A stretch of 64,000 nucleotides of DNA from Henriciella mobilis (GTDB taxonomy: Bacteria; Pseudomonadota; Alphaproteobacteria; Caulobacterales; Hyphomonadaceae). The stretch is from positions 248,001-312,000 of the forward strand of contig NZ_QWFZ01000020.1 of the NCBI RefSeq assembly GCF_003576315.1, in the 5' to 3' direction. Of the stretch, positions 9,605 to 17,515 are shown one piece after another; positions within the stretch are counted from its first letter, which is position 1; each line of letters starts with the position of its first letter. The notes under the pieces are model-generated. The model saw only the letters and a program-made list of their open reading frames with translations. It ran no database searches and was not told the origin of the DNA. The position numbers and the translations under genes were made by a program.

Positions 9605-9631
9605 CCACCGGACCTGCCAGAACTGATTGGC

Positions 9632-9659
9632 GGCGGGCGCGGGAGCGTCCGCCTTTTTT
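9632..9659 (+). terminator. Rho-independent terminator after the GH3 gene
   Basis: Nine-pair stem GGCGGGCGC / GCGTCCGCC (one G-T wobble) with a GGGA loop, followed by six T at 9654-9659. It begins 28 bases after the GH3 stop and directly abuts the stop codon of the converging halogenase gene at 9660. Confidence 0.88.
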
Positions 9660-11162
9660 CTATGCGGGCGTCACGGGGCAGTATTGCCGGACGAAATCCT
9701 CATGCGCGGGCAATTGCTGCACGGCCCGCTCGATCTGCGCACGCTGCCCATCGAGCGCCCCTTTGAGTTTGTCATCGGGGAACATGTGTCCGACCGCATG
9801 CCACCCGGTCGGGTAAAGCCCCTGCCCCATCATGACCTGGACCCAGGAGTCGGTCAGGAACAGCTCGTCGCAATTGTGATAGGCATAGGCGCTCTCCCGG
9901 AACAGCGCGATCCGTTCGGCGAGCGTATCCGGGATATCCATCGCCTTGCGCCCGCGCCAGAAATCGGAATCCTCGCGCTCGGTCAGCTTGTAGTGAAGGA
10001 TCAGGAAGTCGCGCACCTGTTCGAGTTCGCGGTTCATCTTGCGGCTGAAGAGGTTCGCAAGGTCCTCCGTCACGCCGTGATAGGGAAAGAGTGCGACGAG
10101 ATCGGCGACACCGCGCTGGATGAGGTGGATGCTGGTCGATTCCAGCGGCTCCAGAAAGCCGCCCGACAGGCCGAGTGCGACACAGTTCTTGTTCCAGGCA
10201 CGCTTGCGGCGCCCTGTCCGGAAGCGGATCAGACGCGGGTCGGTGCGCAGCGGCCCGTCGATGGCGTCTCGCAGTTTCTTCTCGGCCTCATCCGGATCGA
10301 GGTAATTGCTGTCGAAAACGATGCCATTGCCAACACGGTGCTGAAGCGGGATCCGCCAGCGCCACCCGCCCTCATGGGCAATCGCGCGGGTATAGGGGAT
10401 GGCCGGCCCGGTCGCCTCCGACTGCGCGGCCACCGCAGCATTCATCGGAAGCCAGTCGCTCCAGTCGTCGAAACCGGTCTTCAGCGCCTGCTCGATCAGC
10501 AATCCACGAAAGCCTGTGCAGTCGATGAAGAGATCGCCCTCGATGCGTTCGCCCGATTGCAGCTTCAGCGCTTCGATGAAGCCGGTCTCACCCGATTGCT
10601 CGACATGCTCGATCAGGCCTTCGACGCGCCGCACGCCCTTCTGCTCACTGAAGGCCCGCAGGAATCGCGCATAGGCCGTCGCGTCGAGGTGGTAGGCATA
10701 GTTGAGCACCGACTTGTCCGGCGCGGTGTAGAACTTGTCCGCCCGCGCGGCCTTGAGCTCGAGGCAATAGTCGTCGAGCGAGCCGCCAAACCCATGGCTC
10801 TTCGCATGCAGCCAGAGATGATGAAAAGGCGCCACCCAGGTGTGGCGGCCGAGCGTGCCAAACGAGTGGATGTAGCGATGGCCGGGCTTCAGCCAGCCTT
10901 CGAACTCGATACCAAGCTTGAAGGTCGCGCCGGTGGCCTTCATGAAATCGGCTTCGCGAAGGCCCAGATGCGCATGGAAAGTGCGTTGCGTCGGGATGGT
11001 CGCTTCACCAACGCCGACCGTGCCGATCGTGTCGGATTCAATGAGCGTGATCTCAAGCGCCGGGCCGAGATGGTGCGACAGTCCTGCCGCCGCAATCCAG
11101 CCCGCCGTGCCGCCACCGGCAATCACAACGCGCTTCACCAGATTTGTCTGCGTATCACTCAT
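9660..11162 (-). CDS. Flavin-dependent tryptophan halogenase family protein (TonB-receptor associated)
   Basis: 500 residues, PrnA/RebH-like fold. The N-terminus has the FAD-binding GGGTAGW motif (residues 16-22). The halogenase hallmarks are intact: GVGEATIP (50-57), the lysine that forms the lysine-chloramine in known enzymes (K82 in GATFKLGIEF), WRWRIP (267-272) matching W-x-W-x-I-P, and the glutamate motif FLEPLESTSIH (337-345). It should therefore be able to make hypohalous acid from FADH2, though no flavin reductase is nearby. It is the last gene of the unit receptor, SapC, cupin-8, halogenase. Its substrate is unknown. A role in modifying a receptor, a peptide or a surface protein is a guess. 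Confidence 0.85.
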   Translation of the reverse strand: MSDTQTNLVKRVVIAGGGTAGWIAAAGLSHHLGPALEITLIESDTIGTVGVGEATIPTQRTFHAHLGLREADFMKATGATFKLGIEFEGWLKPGHRYIHSFGTLGRHTWVAPFHHLWLHAKSHGFGGSLDDYCLELKAARADKFYTAPDKSVLNYAYHLDATAYARFLRAFSEQKGVRRVEGLIEHVEQSGETGFIEALKLQSGERIEGDLFIDCTGFRGLLIEQALKTGFDDWSDWLPMNAAVAAQSEATGPAIPYTRAIAHEGGWRWRIPLQHRVGNGIVFDSNYLDPDEAEKKLRDAIDGPLRTDPRLIRFRTGRRKRAWNKNCVALGLSGGFLEPLESTSIHLIQRGVADLVALFPYHGVTEDLANLFSRKMNRELEQVRDFLILHYKLTEREDSDFWRGRKAMDIPDTLAERIALFRESAYAYHNCDELFLTDSWVQVMMGQGLYPTGWHAVGHMFPDDKLKGALDGQRAQIERAVQQLPAHEDFVRQYCPVTPA

Positions 11163-11169
11163 GAGGTTC

Positions 11170-12219
11170 TCAACGGTTCAGTTTGCGCAGCACCTCTGCG
11201 CGAAGGCGGCGCGCCATCATCTCATCGATTTCGCCCAGCGGACCGCGCGCAGCCCCTGGCAGGTGCGCCCCGGCCTGGCCGGCGTCACCGAACACGTAAT
11301 AGTCGAACATCTCGCGCCAGGCGGCCTTCTCGGAAGCAGGACGGTCGCGCAGGCTCAGCAGCCCGTGCAGCAAGGTGTTCATTGGCGAGTCCGCATAGGA
11401 TGGTACCGCATTCCACCAGTAATTCAGGAGGATATTGAACGGCTCCCTGGCTTCAACCTGATGCCACCAGAGCGCGGGATACATCAGCAAGTCACCCGGT
11501 TCGAGATCGGCGATCTGCGCGGCTTGCGCAGCCTCCTCGAATTTTGGATGCGCATCGAGATCGGGATTGTGAATGTCGACCATGCTGATGACCTGCCCGC
11601 CCGGCGTCGGCGCCAGAGGTCCCGGATAGAGATTGTGAACCTGGTCGGGCGGAAACAGGATGAACCGCCGCCGCCCGGCCAGGCAGACGGCGATATTGTT
11701 CGACATGTCGTAATGCGCCCGGGCCGTCGTCTTGCCGCCGAGCCAGAGCGAAACGACGGGCGGCGCCTTGGCGAAGGGCGCAAGCGGCGCCAGATCGATA
11801 CCGTTCTCAGCCTCGAAGCCAGGAAAGAACAGCATCTGATCCGTAGACTGAACATAGTAGCCGGGCGGGTTCGGCTGCCCGAAAGTTTGTCTGACAGCGG
11901 AGAAAAATGCCTCAAGCGAAACCTGCGACCGCTGAAAATTCATCGCGGTAACGGTCTCGTCGTAAAAGGGCTGGCCTTCGGCTTCCGGTGCAAGGGTGTA
12001 GAGGACCAGCGGCCGGCCACTGTAAAACTGGGCGAGGTAGTCCATCGCGGCGTCCGGCCCGTCGAGCCCCGCCTTCACGATCGGCCATTGCCGCCCGACA
12101 CCGCGGACGATGACCGGCCTGTCAGCCTCTATAATTCTCGCAAACGGTATCCCGCCAGGGCCCGAAACCTCCAGGATTTCGGTGCGGCTTGCGTTTTCGA
12201 GAAAGCTGGCCGTGTTCAA
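11170..12219 (-). CDS. Cupin-8 / JmjC-like Fe(II) 2-oxoglutarate-dependent hydroxylase
   Basis: 349-residue cytosolic protein of the cupin_8 (FIH/JmjC-like) family. The iron triad is visible as H169-x-D171 in AHYDMSNN and H253 in ALWWHQV, with RRRFILFPP between them and a final NILLNYWW strand. Known members hydroxylate protein or peptide side chains with 2-oxoglutarate and oxygen. It overlaps the SapC gene by 4 bases and is 7 bases from the halogenase gene, so the three are one operon behind the TonB receptor. Together with the halogenase this makes two oxidative amino-acid-modifying enzymes in a row. The substrate is not known. Confidence 0.82.
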   Translation of the reverse strand: MNTASFLENASRTEILEVSGPGGIPFARIIEADRPVIVRGVGRQWPIVKAGLDGPDAAMDYLAQFYSGRPLVLYTLAPEAEGQPFYDETVTAMNFQRSQVSLEAFFSAVRQTFGQPNPPGYYVQSTDQMLFFPGFEAENGIDLAPLAPFAKAPPVVSLWLGGKTTARAHYDMSNNIAVCLAGRRRFILFPPDQVHNLYPGPLAPTPGGQVISMVDIHNPDLDAHPKFEEAAQAAQIADLEPGDLLMYPALWWHQVEAREPFNILLNYWWNAVPSYADSPMNTLLHGLLSLRDRPASEKAAWREMFDYYVFGDAGQAGAHLPGAARGPLGEIDEMMARRLRAEVLRKLNR

Positions 12220-12956
12220 CCTGAGCCCCCACTTGACTGCGCGGCAACCTTCCTCGCCTTCATCTGGATGAGACGGCTGATATTGTTCAGCGAAGCGACC
12301 ATCATGTAAGCCGCGTAGAGGTAGCCTGCCCGGTTCAGCTGATGCAGGGCCTCGGCATCCAGTTCATTCAGCCGTTCGATGCTGACCGCCGAAAACCCCG
12401 GTATGCTGAAGGTCATGCCCTCACCGAATTCGCCTTCGATATTGACCGGCTCGATGAGGTTGAATTTCTCAAGAGCCGCGAAGAGCGGCTTTCGCACTTC
12501 CACTCCGGCATGCAGTCGCCGGAGGATGCCTGCGACGTGCTCGAGATAGGGAGAATTGCCGCCATGCTTGAGAAACAGGGGTACGCCATTCTCATCGCCG
12601 ACCGCAGGATGATCGAGATCGACATTGATCATGGGCTCAGACTGCGCCTGATCCTCCTGGGAGGCCATCCTGATCGTGAAAGGCCCGCGCGCCAGAATGG
12701 CTGGAATGTATGATGACACCCAGCGGTCGCCGTCGAGATACAGGTTCTCCCCGCTGTCAAAGCCAAGCAACACGACCGCCTGATAGGCGCCGGCCGGATC
12801 CTTCTTCAGCAGGATCGGGAATTCGCGCTGCAGCTCCAGAAACTCGGTCGGGACGACCACGGCCTGATTGACGCCGTCCCCGAACTCTTCTCCACGCGCT
12901 GTGCTGACCTTCAGGTCGGCATGATCGACATTGTTCAGAAGGACGGTATTGGACAC
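12216..12956 (-). CDS. SapC family protein
   Basis: 246-residue protein of the SapC family, a poorly understood family named for a Campylobacter S-layer protein gene. I placed the start at GTG 12956 (protein begins VSNTVLLNNVDHADLKV) because GGAG sits 8 bases upstream. The longer in-frame opening to 13208 would overlap the TonB receptor gene and has unlike composition. Visible features are PAILARGPFTIR near residue 97 and a central ligand-like motif DHPAVGDENGVPLFL. There is no signal peptide or membrane segment. Its 3' end overlaps the cupin-8 gene by 4 bases. Function is unknown; co-occurrence with TonB receptors in Caulobacterales and Xanthomonadales is a recognised pattern. Confidence 0.83.
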   Translation of the reverse strand: MSNTVLLNNVDHADLKVSTARGEEFGDGVNQAVVVPTEFLELQREFPILLKKDPAGAYQAVVLLGFDSGENLYLDGDRWVSSYIPAILARGPFTIRMASQEDQAQSEPMINVDLDHPAVGDENGVPLFLKHGGNSPYLEHVAGILRRLHAGVEVRKPLFAALEKFNLIEPVNIEGEFGEGMTFSIPGFSAVSIERLNELDAEALHQLNRAGYLYAAYMMVASLNNISRLIQMKARKVAAQSSGGSG

Positions 12957-13060
12957 GCCTGGCTCCGTTCTTTGATGCCCGTCAGACTGGCCGGGTCCGC
13001 TTCCCGCTGACAGCCGCAAGCCCTGACACTCTGCACAAATGGCATGTAATTCAATAGCGG

Positions 13061-13093
13061 AAAGGCCGCCGGGGGAGGAAACCGGCGACCTTT
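13061..13093. other. Hairpin between the TonB receptor gene and the SapC gene
   Basis: A 12-base stem AAAGGCCGCCGG / CCGGCGACCTTT (one mismatch or wobble) with a 9-base loop lies 41 bases after the receptor stop on the minus strand and 105 bases before the SapC start. The run of T is on the plus-strand side (13094-13099), so it is a poor terminator for the receptor transcript. It may act as an mRNA-stabilising or attenuating hairpin that lowers expression of the three downstream genes. Confidence 0.55.
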
Positions 13094-13134
13094 CTTTTTG
13101 ACCGCCAACGGACCTGGTGTCCGAGGCGACTTCT

Positions 13135-16100
13135 CTAGAATCTGTAGCGCGCTGACAGAATGTAACGCGGCGACAGTTCGTAGGCGTAGTAGACCTGCTC
13201 AGGCACACGGTGGTAGGTCCGCTGGTCCTCGCCGGTCAGGTTGATCGCCTCGAAGGACACGGCAATCTGGTCGGTGATGTCGTAGCTGACATTCATATCC
13301 CACTGGCCATAGTCCTCGACATAGATACCGGAACGGTCACCGGTCTGGTTTGTCTGCGCGAGGAAGGTGTCACGCCAGTTGTAGGCCAGACGCGCCGAGA
13401 AGCCGTACTTCTCGTAGATGCCGGTGATGTTGTAGGTGTCCGACAGGCCGGTCAGCGCGAACTGGTTCTCGGACGGGCTCGCGCCCGGATCGAGTTCCAC
13501 GTCGCCATTCACGACCGTGTAGCTGCCGGCAATGCCGAAGCCGGTATCGCCGAAGAAGTGCTGACCGGCAAACTCGAAGCCGTCAATCTTGCCTTCCCGG
13601 TTGTTGATCGGCTGCTCCACCGCAAAGGCGAAGAGCGGGTCATCGCCATTTGCAACCACATCGTACTGGCCGAGAATGGCGTCGACATAGCTCTGAGGAA
13701 GCGCATTCGCGGCAGCGCCGTCCGTGCCCAGACGGGACTGGAACTCGGCCTGCGCGGCAGCAACATTGCCACCATTGGCATCGATCAGGGCAACAAGGGT
13801 GAACAGGTTGGCTTCCGACTGGTCAACGCCAAGATCGGAAATGATGTCCAGCGCGTCGCCGGATCGGGAACCCGCTGACCCCGCAGTGGGATCGCGAAGA
13901 TCGAACAGGTTGCGGTCAACGACACCCGTACCGATGAAGTTCTTCACCCGCTTGTCGAAGTAACCAACCGACACATAGCTCGACTCGTCGAAGTACCATT
14001 CCAGCGAGAGATCGAAGTTGTCCGATTCAAGCGGCAGGAGATTCGGGTTCTGCGATGCGCCCGTCACCTGGCCACCAAGGACCGTCGGACGGTTGGGCGC
14101 ATTCGCCGTCGTCGATGCGAACAGGTTCGAGAAGGCCACACGGCCGATCGTCTTCGAGAAGGATGCCCGCGCGACGATGTCGTCGGTGAGGTCCATCTGG
14201 AAGTCCAGGTTGGGCAGCAGGTAATCATAGCTGCCTGACCCGCTCACCGATTCGCGGTCGGTACCGTTCTGGATGACGAAATCATTGTCAGCCGTCCACA
14301 CAATGGCCGTCGGAACGGTCTGGAGCGTATCAGAGCTGACCTCTGTTTCTTCATAACGCAGGCCGGCATTGATGCGGGCAGGACGATTGAAGAATTCGCT
14401 CTCCATCTCGAACTGAGCATAGAGCGATGTGATTTCTTCACTCACCGTGTCGTTCGAACCGCCCCGGATGATGTCGTTCTGCGCATAGGCATCCTGGAAG
14501 ATCGGGAAGAGCTGCGTGGGGCTCGAGCGGAAGGCCGTATCCGCCTTGCCGACCGGCAGATCGTCGAACACGCACTGAAGACAGTAGGTGGTCACAAGAC
14601 CCGGTGCGAACTGCTCCACATCACCAGGATTGCCGATGCCCCAGGAGCCGAGGTCCTGCTGCGTCGTCGCCGTGGCGCGGTCGAAGGTACTGTCGCGGTA
14701 GTTACCGCCCACGACGAGGCGGGAATTGTCGAGTTCCCATTCGAAGCGCAGATCGAGTTCGTCGATGCTGTTCTTCGCCGACGCGGTGCTGGAGCGCTGC
14801 ACCTGGGTGCCGAGGTCGCCGGCATCGAGAATACCGTTGCCGTTGCCGCGCACGCTGTCATCGATGGTGTAGTCCTGGACCGGATAGCCGGACCGGTAGT
14901 CGACCGAGTGGCTCAGGATCACCGGCGCACCGAACGTCACGAAGGTCGCGCTGTGCCCCAGCGGATTGTTGCCGCGGGACTTGGAGATCGAGCTGTGAGC
15001 GTCAAAAATGACCGACATATCGTCGTTCAGTTCCCAGTCGGCATTGAAGCCCAGTGAGCTCAGCGTATCGCGTGTCGCACGATCGGTTTGCTCAAAGCCG
15101 ATATCCTTCGACCCGTTATTGTTCTCCTGCATGAAGGCAGCAGAGGCAACCGGACCGTTATTGTTGAAGATGATCTGATCGAACGGGGTCGCGAACCAGT
15201 TGGTTTGTTCGAAACGGAGCTCTTCGGAGTCGTTGCGGGCGAAGGTGTAGTCACCCGTCAGGGTGAGGTTGTCCATCGGCCGGAATTGCATGACCAGCTG
15301 ACCGTTGATGCGCTCCCGCGAGAGTTCGGACAGGTCGTAGCGGCTGTCCTGCGGAATGGCATAGAGCTGCCCATCCTTCGGCGGATTCGTGATCTGCGTG
15401 CTGCCATCGCCGCGCACATAGCTGCTGTCTTCAAACGGCCCATCGACCGCTGGATCAAAGACAATCCAGTCATTGATCTGCTGCGTCGGCGCGCCGGAAT
15501 CGCGCTTGGCGTAGGAGCCGAAGAGGCTGACGCCGATACGGTTCTCTGCATCCGACCAGCTCGCGATACCGGAGAGTTCCGGGGTCACATCGTCGCCGTT
15601 GACGACGCTGTCATCGATGACGCCCTTGATCTGGCCCGAGCCGACAAAGCCGGACTGACCATTGTCCAGCGGGCGCTGTGTCACGATGTTCACTGTGGCA
15701 CCGATGCCGCCGGTTGGCAGGATGGCCTGACCCGTCTTGTAGACTTCGAGCGCGCTAACGCCCTCGGATGCGAGGTTGGAGAAGTCGAATGCCCGGTCGC
15801 CGCCGGCGCCGTAGTTGCCGCGTTGGCCGACCAGACGTGTTTCCGCGGTCGGCATGGTGCGCCCGTTCAGTGTGACGAGGTTAAAGTCCGGACCGAAACC
15901 GCGGACGGTGATTTCCGAGCCTTCGCCGTTCGTCCGGCTGATCGACACACCCGTGATGCGCTGAAGCGATTCAGCGAGGTTCGTGTCGGGAAACTTGCCG
16001 ATGTCTTCGGCGGAAATCGCGTCGACAACGCCGTTGGCGTTGCGCTTGATGTCCATCGCCTCTTCGAGCGATGACCGGATGCCCGTTACAACGACGACGT

Positions 16101-16248
16101 CCTGCCGGGCCTCTGACTCGGCGTCGGCGTCCTGAGCGTGAGCAGGCATCGCCGCCGCGATGGATACGGCCGATACACCCCCCAAAAGGCTACGCCACGC
16201 GATAGCGCCTGTACGACGGGTATAGCTCCGCTGGTTGCTTGAAGTCAC
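13135..16248 (-). CDS. TonB-dependent outer-membrane receptor (Caulobacter/Xanthomonas type)
   Basis: 1037-residue outer-membrane receptor for uptake of xylo-oligosaccharides (substrate inferred from context). I chose GTG 16248, which has GGGAGG 5-6 bases upstream; the in-frame ATGs further up fall among the operators. A signal peptide ends AHAQ near residue 39. A short TonB-box-like segment VVVVTGIRSS (51-60) is followed by a plug with AEDIGKFPDTNLAESLQRI and VRGFGPDFNLVTLNGR. The remainder is a 22-strand barrel ending in aromatic F (ARYRF). This subtype is the expanded TIGR01782-like family of Caulobacterales and Xanthomonadales. Two operators lie 66-146 bases upstream. It leads the SapC/cupin-8/halogenase genes. 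Confidence 0.94.
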   Translation of the reverse strand: MTSSNQRSYTRRTGAIAWRSLLGGVSAVSIAAAMPAHAQDADAESEARQDVVVVTGIRSSLEEAMDIKRNANGVVDAISAEDIGKFPDTNLAESLQRITGVSISRTNGEGSEITVRGFGPDFNLVTLNGRTMPTAETRLVGQRGNYGAGGDRAFDFSNLASEGVSALEVYKTGQAILPTGGIGATVNIVTQRPLDNGQSGFVGSGQIKGVIDDSVVNGDDVTPELSGIASWSDAENRIGVSLFGSYAKRDSGAPTQQINDWIVFDPAVDGPFEDSSYVRGDGSTQITNPPKDGQLYAIPQDSRYDLSELSRERINGQLVMQFRPMDNLTLTGDYTFARNDSEELRFEQTNWFATPFDQIIFNNNGPVASAAFMQENNNGSKDIGFEQTDRATRDTLSSLGFNADWELNDDMSVIFDAHSSISKSRGNNPLGHSATFVTFGAPVILSHSVDYRSGYPVQDYTIDDSVRGNGNGILDAGDLGTQVQRSSTASAKNSIDELDLRFEWELDNSRLVVGGNYRDSTFDRATATTQQDLGSWGIGNPGDVEQFAPGLVTTYCLQCVFDDLPVGKADTAFRSSPTQLFPIFQDAYAQNDIIRGGSNDTVSEEITSLYAQFEMESEFFNRPARINAGLRYEETEVSSDTLQTVPTAIVWTADNDFVIQNGTDRESVSGSGSYDYLLPNLDFQMDLTDDIVARASFSKTIGRVAFSNLFASTTANAPNRPTVLGGQVTGASQNPNLLPLESDNFDLSLEWYFDESSYVSVGYFDKRVKNFIGTGVVDRNLFDLRDPTAGSAGSRSGDALDIISDLGVDQSEANLFTLVALIDANGGNVAAAQAEFQSRLGTDGAAANALPQSYVDAILGQYDVVANGDDPLFAFAVEQPINNREGKIDGFEFAGQHFFGDTGFGIAGSYTVVNGDVELDPGASPSENQFALTGLSDTYNITGIYEKYGFSARLAYNWRDTFLAQTNQTGDRSGIYVEDYGQWDMNVSYDITDQIAVSFEAINLTGEDQRTYHRVPEQVYYAYELSPRYILSARYRF

Positions 16249-16313
16249 TTTTACCTCCCTTCGCCACCCTCTTTCCAATCGAGGATGATCATCCTTGTGG
16301 TGATGCGCCATAA

Positions 16314-16327
16314 TGTTAGCGCTATCG
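16314..16327. promoter_or_regulatory. LacI-type operator O1 of the TonB receptor gene
   Basis: TGTTAGCGCTATCG has the common core TTAGCGCTA centred at 16320.5. It is 66 bases upstream of the receptor GTG and pairs with a second copy centred 67 bases further upstream. Assignment to the LacI regulator at 35999-37030 is inferred. Confidence 0.72.
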
Positions 16328-16381
16328 TGCTCTAACAGAGCATTGTTTCGAGGGGCTGACAATCCCCTTCCCAAAATTTTT

Positions 16382-16393
16382 GATAGCGCTATC
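16382..16393. promoter_or_regulatory. LacI-type operator O2 of the TonB receptor gene
   Basis: GATAGCGCTATC is a perfect 12-base palindrome centred at 16387.5, 67 bases from the first operator. Two sites this far apart (about 6.4 helical turns) could allow DNA looping by a LacI-family dimer of dimers, but that is inference. Confidence 0.7.
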
Positions 16394-16460
16394 TTAAGTT
16401 CCTGAGTTTTCTACAAAAAACCTTGTGAAACCTGGACCCGCCATGGGGCAGGTGTGACCG

Positions 16461-16488
16461 AACAAACACAGCCCAAACAGGCTGTTTT
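16461..16488 (-). terminator. Likely terminator of the GH3-lactonase unit
   Basis: On the minus strand, ACAGCC and GGCTGT form a six-pair stem with a six-base loop, followed by GTTTGTT (16467-16461). It lies about 10 bases after the lactonase stop and before the TonB receptor operators. Confidence 0.6.
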
Positions 16489-16498
16489 CCGGACAACC

Positions 16499-17515
16499 CT
16501 AGATACCCATGGTCTTCGTCGGCAGTTCGTACAGCACGTCAGACGAAGTGATGAACAGACGCGAACCGTCGCCGCCAAAGGCACAGTTTGCTGTCGCTTT
16601 GGGCATTCTGATCCGTCCGAGGACCTGCCCCTGTGGCGCAACCACAAATATCCCGCCCGGGCCTGTTAGGAATATTCGACCGGCGGCATCGACGGCCATG
16701 CCGTCAGGCAGGCCTGGGCTGCCATCTTCAGCAAAAGGCGCGGCATCGAAAAGAATTCGATCCGACGCAATTGCACCATCCCCATCGAAGGAGAGTTCAC
16801 GCAGGATCGGCGCGGCCGGATCTGACTGGCTCACATAGAGGCGGGTCTGGTCCGGCGACAGCGCAACGCCGTTGGGAAATGTCATGTCATCGAGGAGCAG
16901 CTCCACAGTGCCGCCGGGCCGGAGCCTGTATACACCATTGAACGTCAGGGCCTTCAGCGGCGAGTCGTTCATCCCCGCCAGACCGTAGGGCGGGTCGGTG
17001 AAGTAAATTGTACCATCGGAGGCTTCAATCACATCATTCGGACTGTTGAACGGTTTTCCGTCGAACTGGTCGGCGACGACAGACCGCTCGCGTGTCTCGA
17101 TGTTCAGCCGCTCGACGCGCCTGAGCCCGTGATTGCAGACCAGGAGCGATCCGTCATTCGCATACAGCAAGCCATTGGAACCGGGCTCCCTGAACCCTTC
17201 GGCTTCCGCCGCGCCGGAGGGGTCGAGGAAAAGTTCCTTGCCGCCCGCCTCGCTCCACATCCACGCCTTGTTCTGAGGGACATCGGAGAAGTAGAGCCGC
17301 GCGCGCACAGGGTCCCAGGCCGGCCCCTCGCTCCAGGTGAATCCCTCGGCCCGCTTGATCAGCTTCGCGCCCGGATCGACAGTGTCGCGCAAGCCGTCAT
17401 CGAACACATCGAGCGTGACGGTCGCACCCTCATCGCTCACCAACGGGGCCGGTGCCTGGCACGCCGCTGCGGCGCCCGCGAGGCCAATAAGAACTTGCCG
17501 CCTGTGAAACCTCAT
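16499..17515 (-). CDS. Exported SMP-30/gluconolactonase family lactonase
   Basis: 338-residue lactonase of the same propeller family as the gene at 3681-4550 but exported. The N-terminus MRFHRRQVLIGLAGAAAAC has a twin arginine (5-6), a hydrophobic stretch and a lipobox ending at C19, so it is probably a Tat- or Sec-routed lipoprotein. Family motifs are E63 in WSEGPAW, NSPNDVIEASDG, FPNGVALSPD and LPDGMAVDAAG. Its start overlaps the stop of the upstream GH3 gene (ATGA). A periplasmic lactonase makes sense if aldonolactone is formed outside the cytoplasm, for example by the GFOR-like enzyme at 43797-45014. Xylonolactone is the likeliest substrate from context, with gluconolactone as alternative. 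Confidence 0.87.
   Translation of the reverse strand: MRFHRRQVLIGLAGAAAACQAPAPLVSDEGATVTLDVFDDGLRDTVDPGAKLIKRAEGFTWSEGPAWDPVRARLYFSDVPQNKAWMWSEAGGKELFLDPSGAAEAEGFREPGSNGLLYANDGSLLVCNHGLRRVERLNIETRERSVVADQFDGKPFNSPNDVIEASDGTIYFTDPPYGLAGMNDSPLKALTFNGVYRLRPGGTVELLLDDMTFPNGVALSPDQTRLYVSQSDPAAPILRELSFDGDGAIASDRILFDAAPFAEDGSPGLPDGMAVDAAGRIFLTGPGGIFVVAPQGQVLGRIRMPKATANCAFGGDGSRLFITSSDVLYELPTKTMGI

Noticed and set aside
9627-11438. A 603-codon open frame on the plus strand opposite the halogenase gene
   Set aside because: It runs through the terminator and across two real genes on the other strand and shows no recognisable domain.
12957-13208. N-terminal extension of the SapC gene into the TonB receptor gene
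   Set aside because: Composition does not fit the family, and the GTG at 12956 has a good ribosome site.
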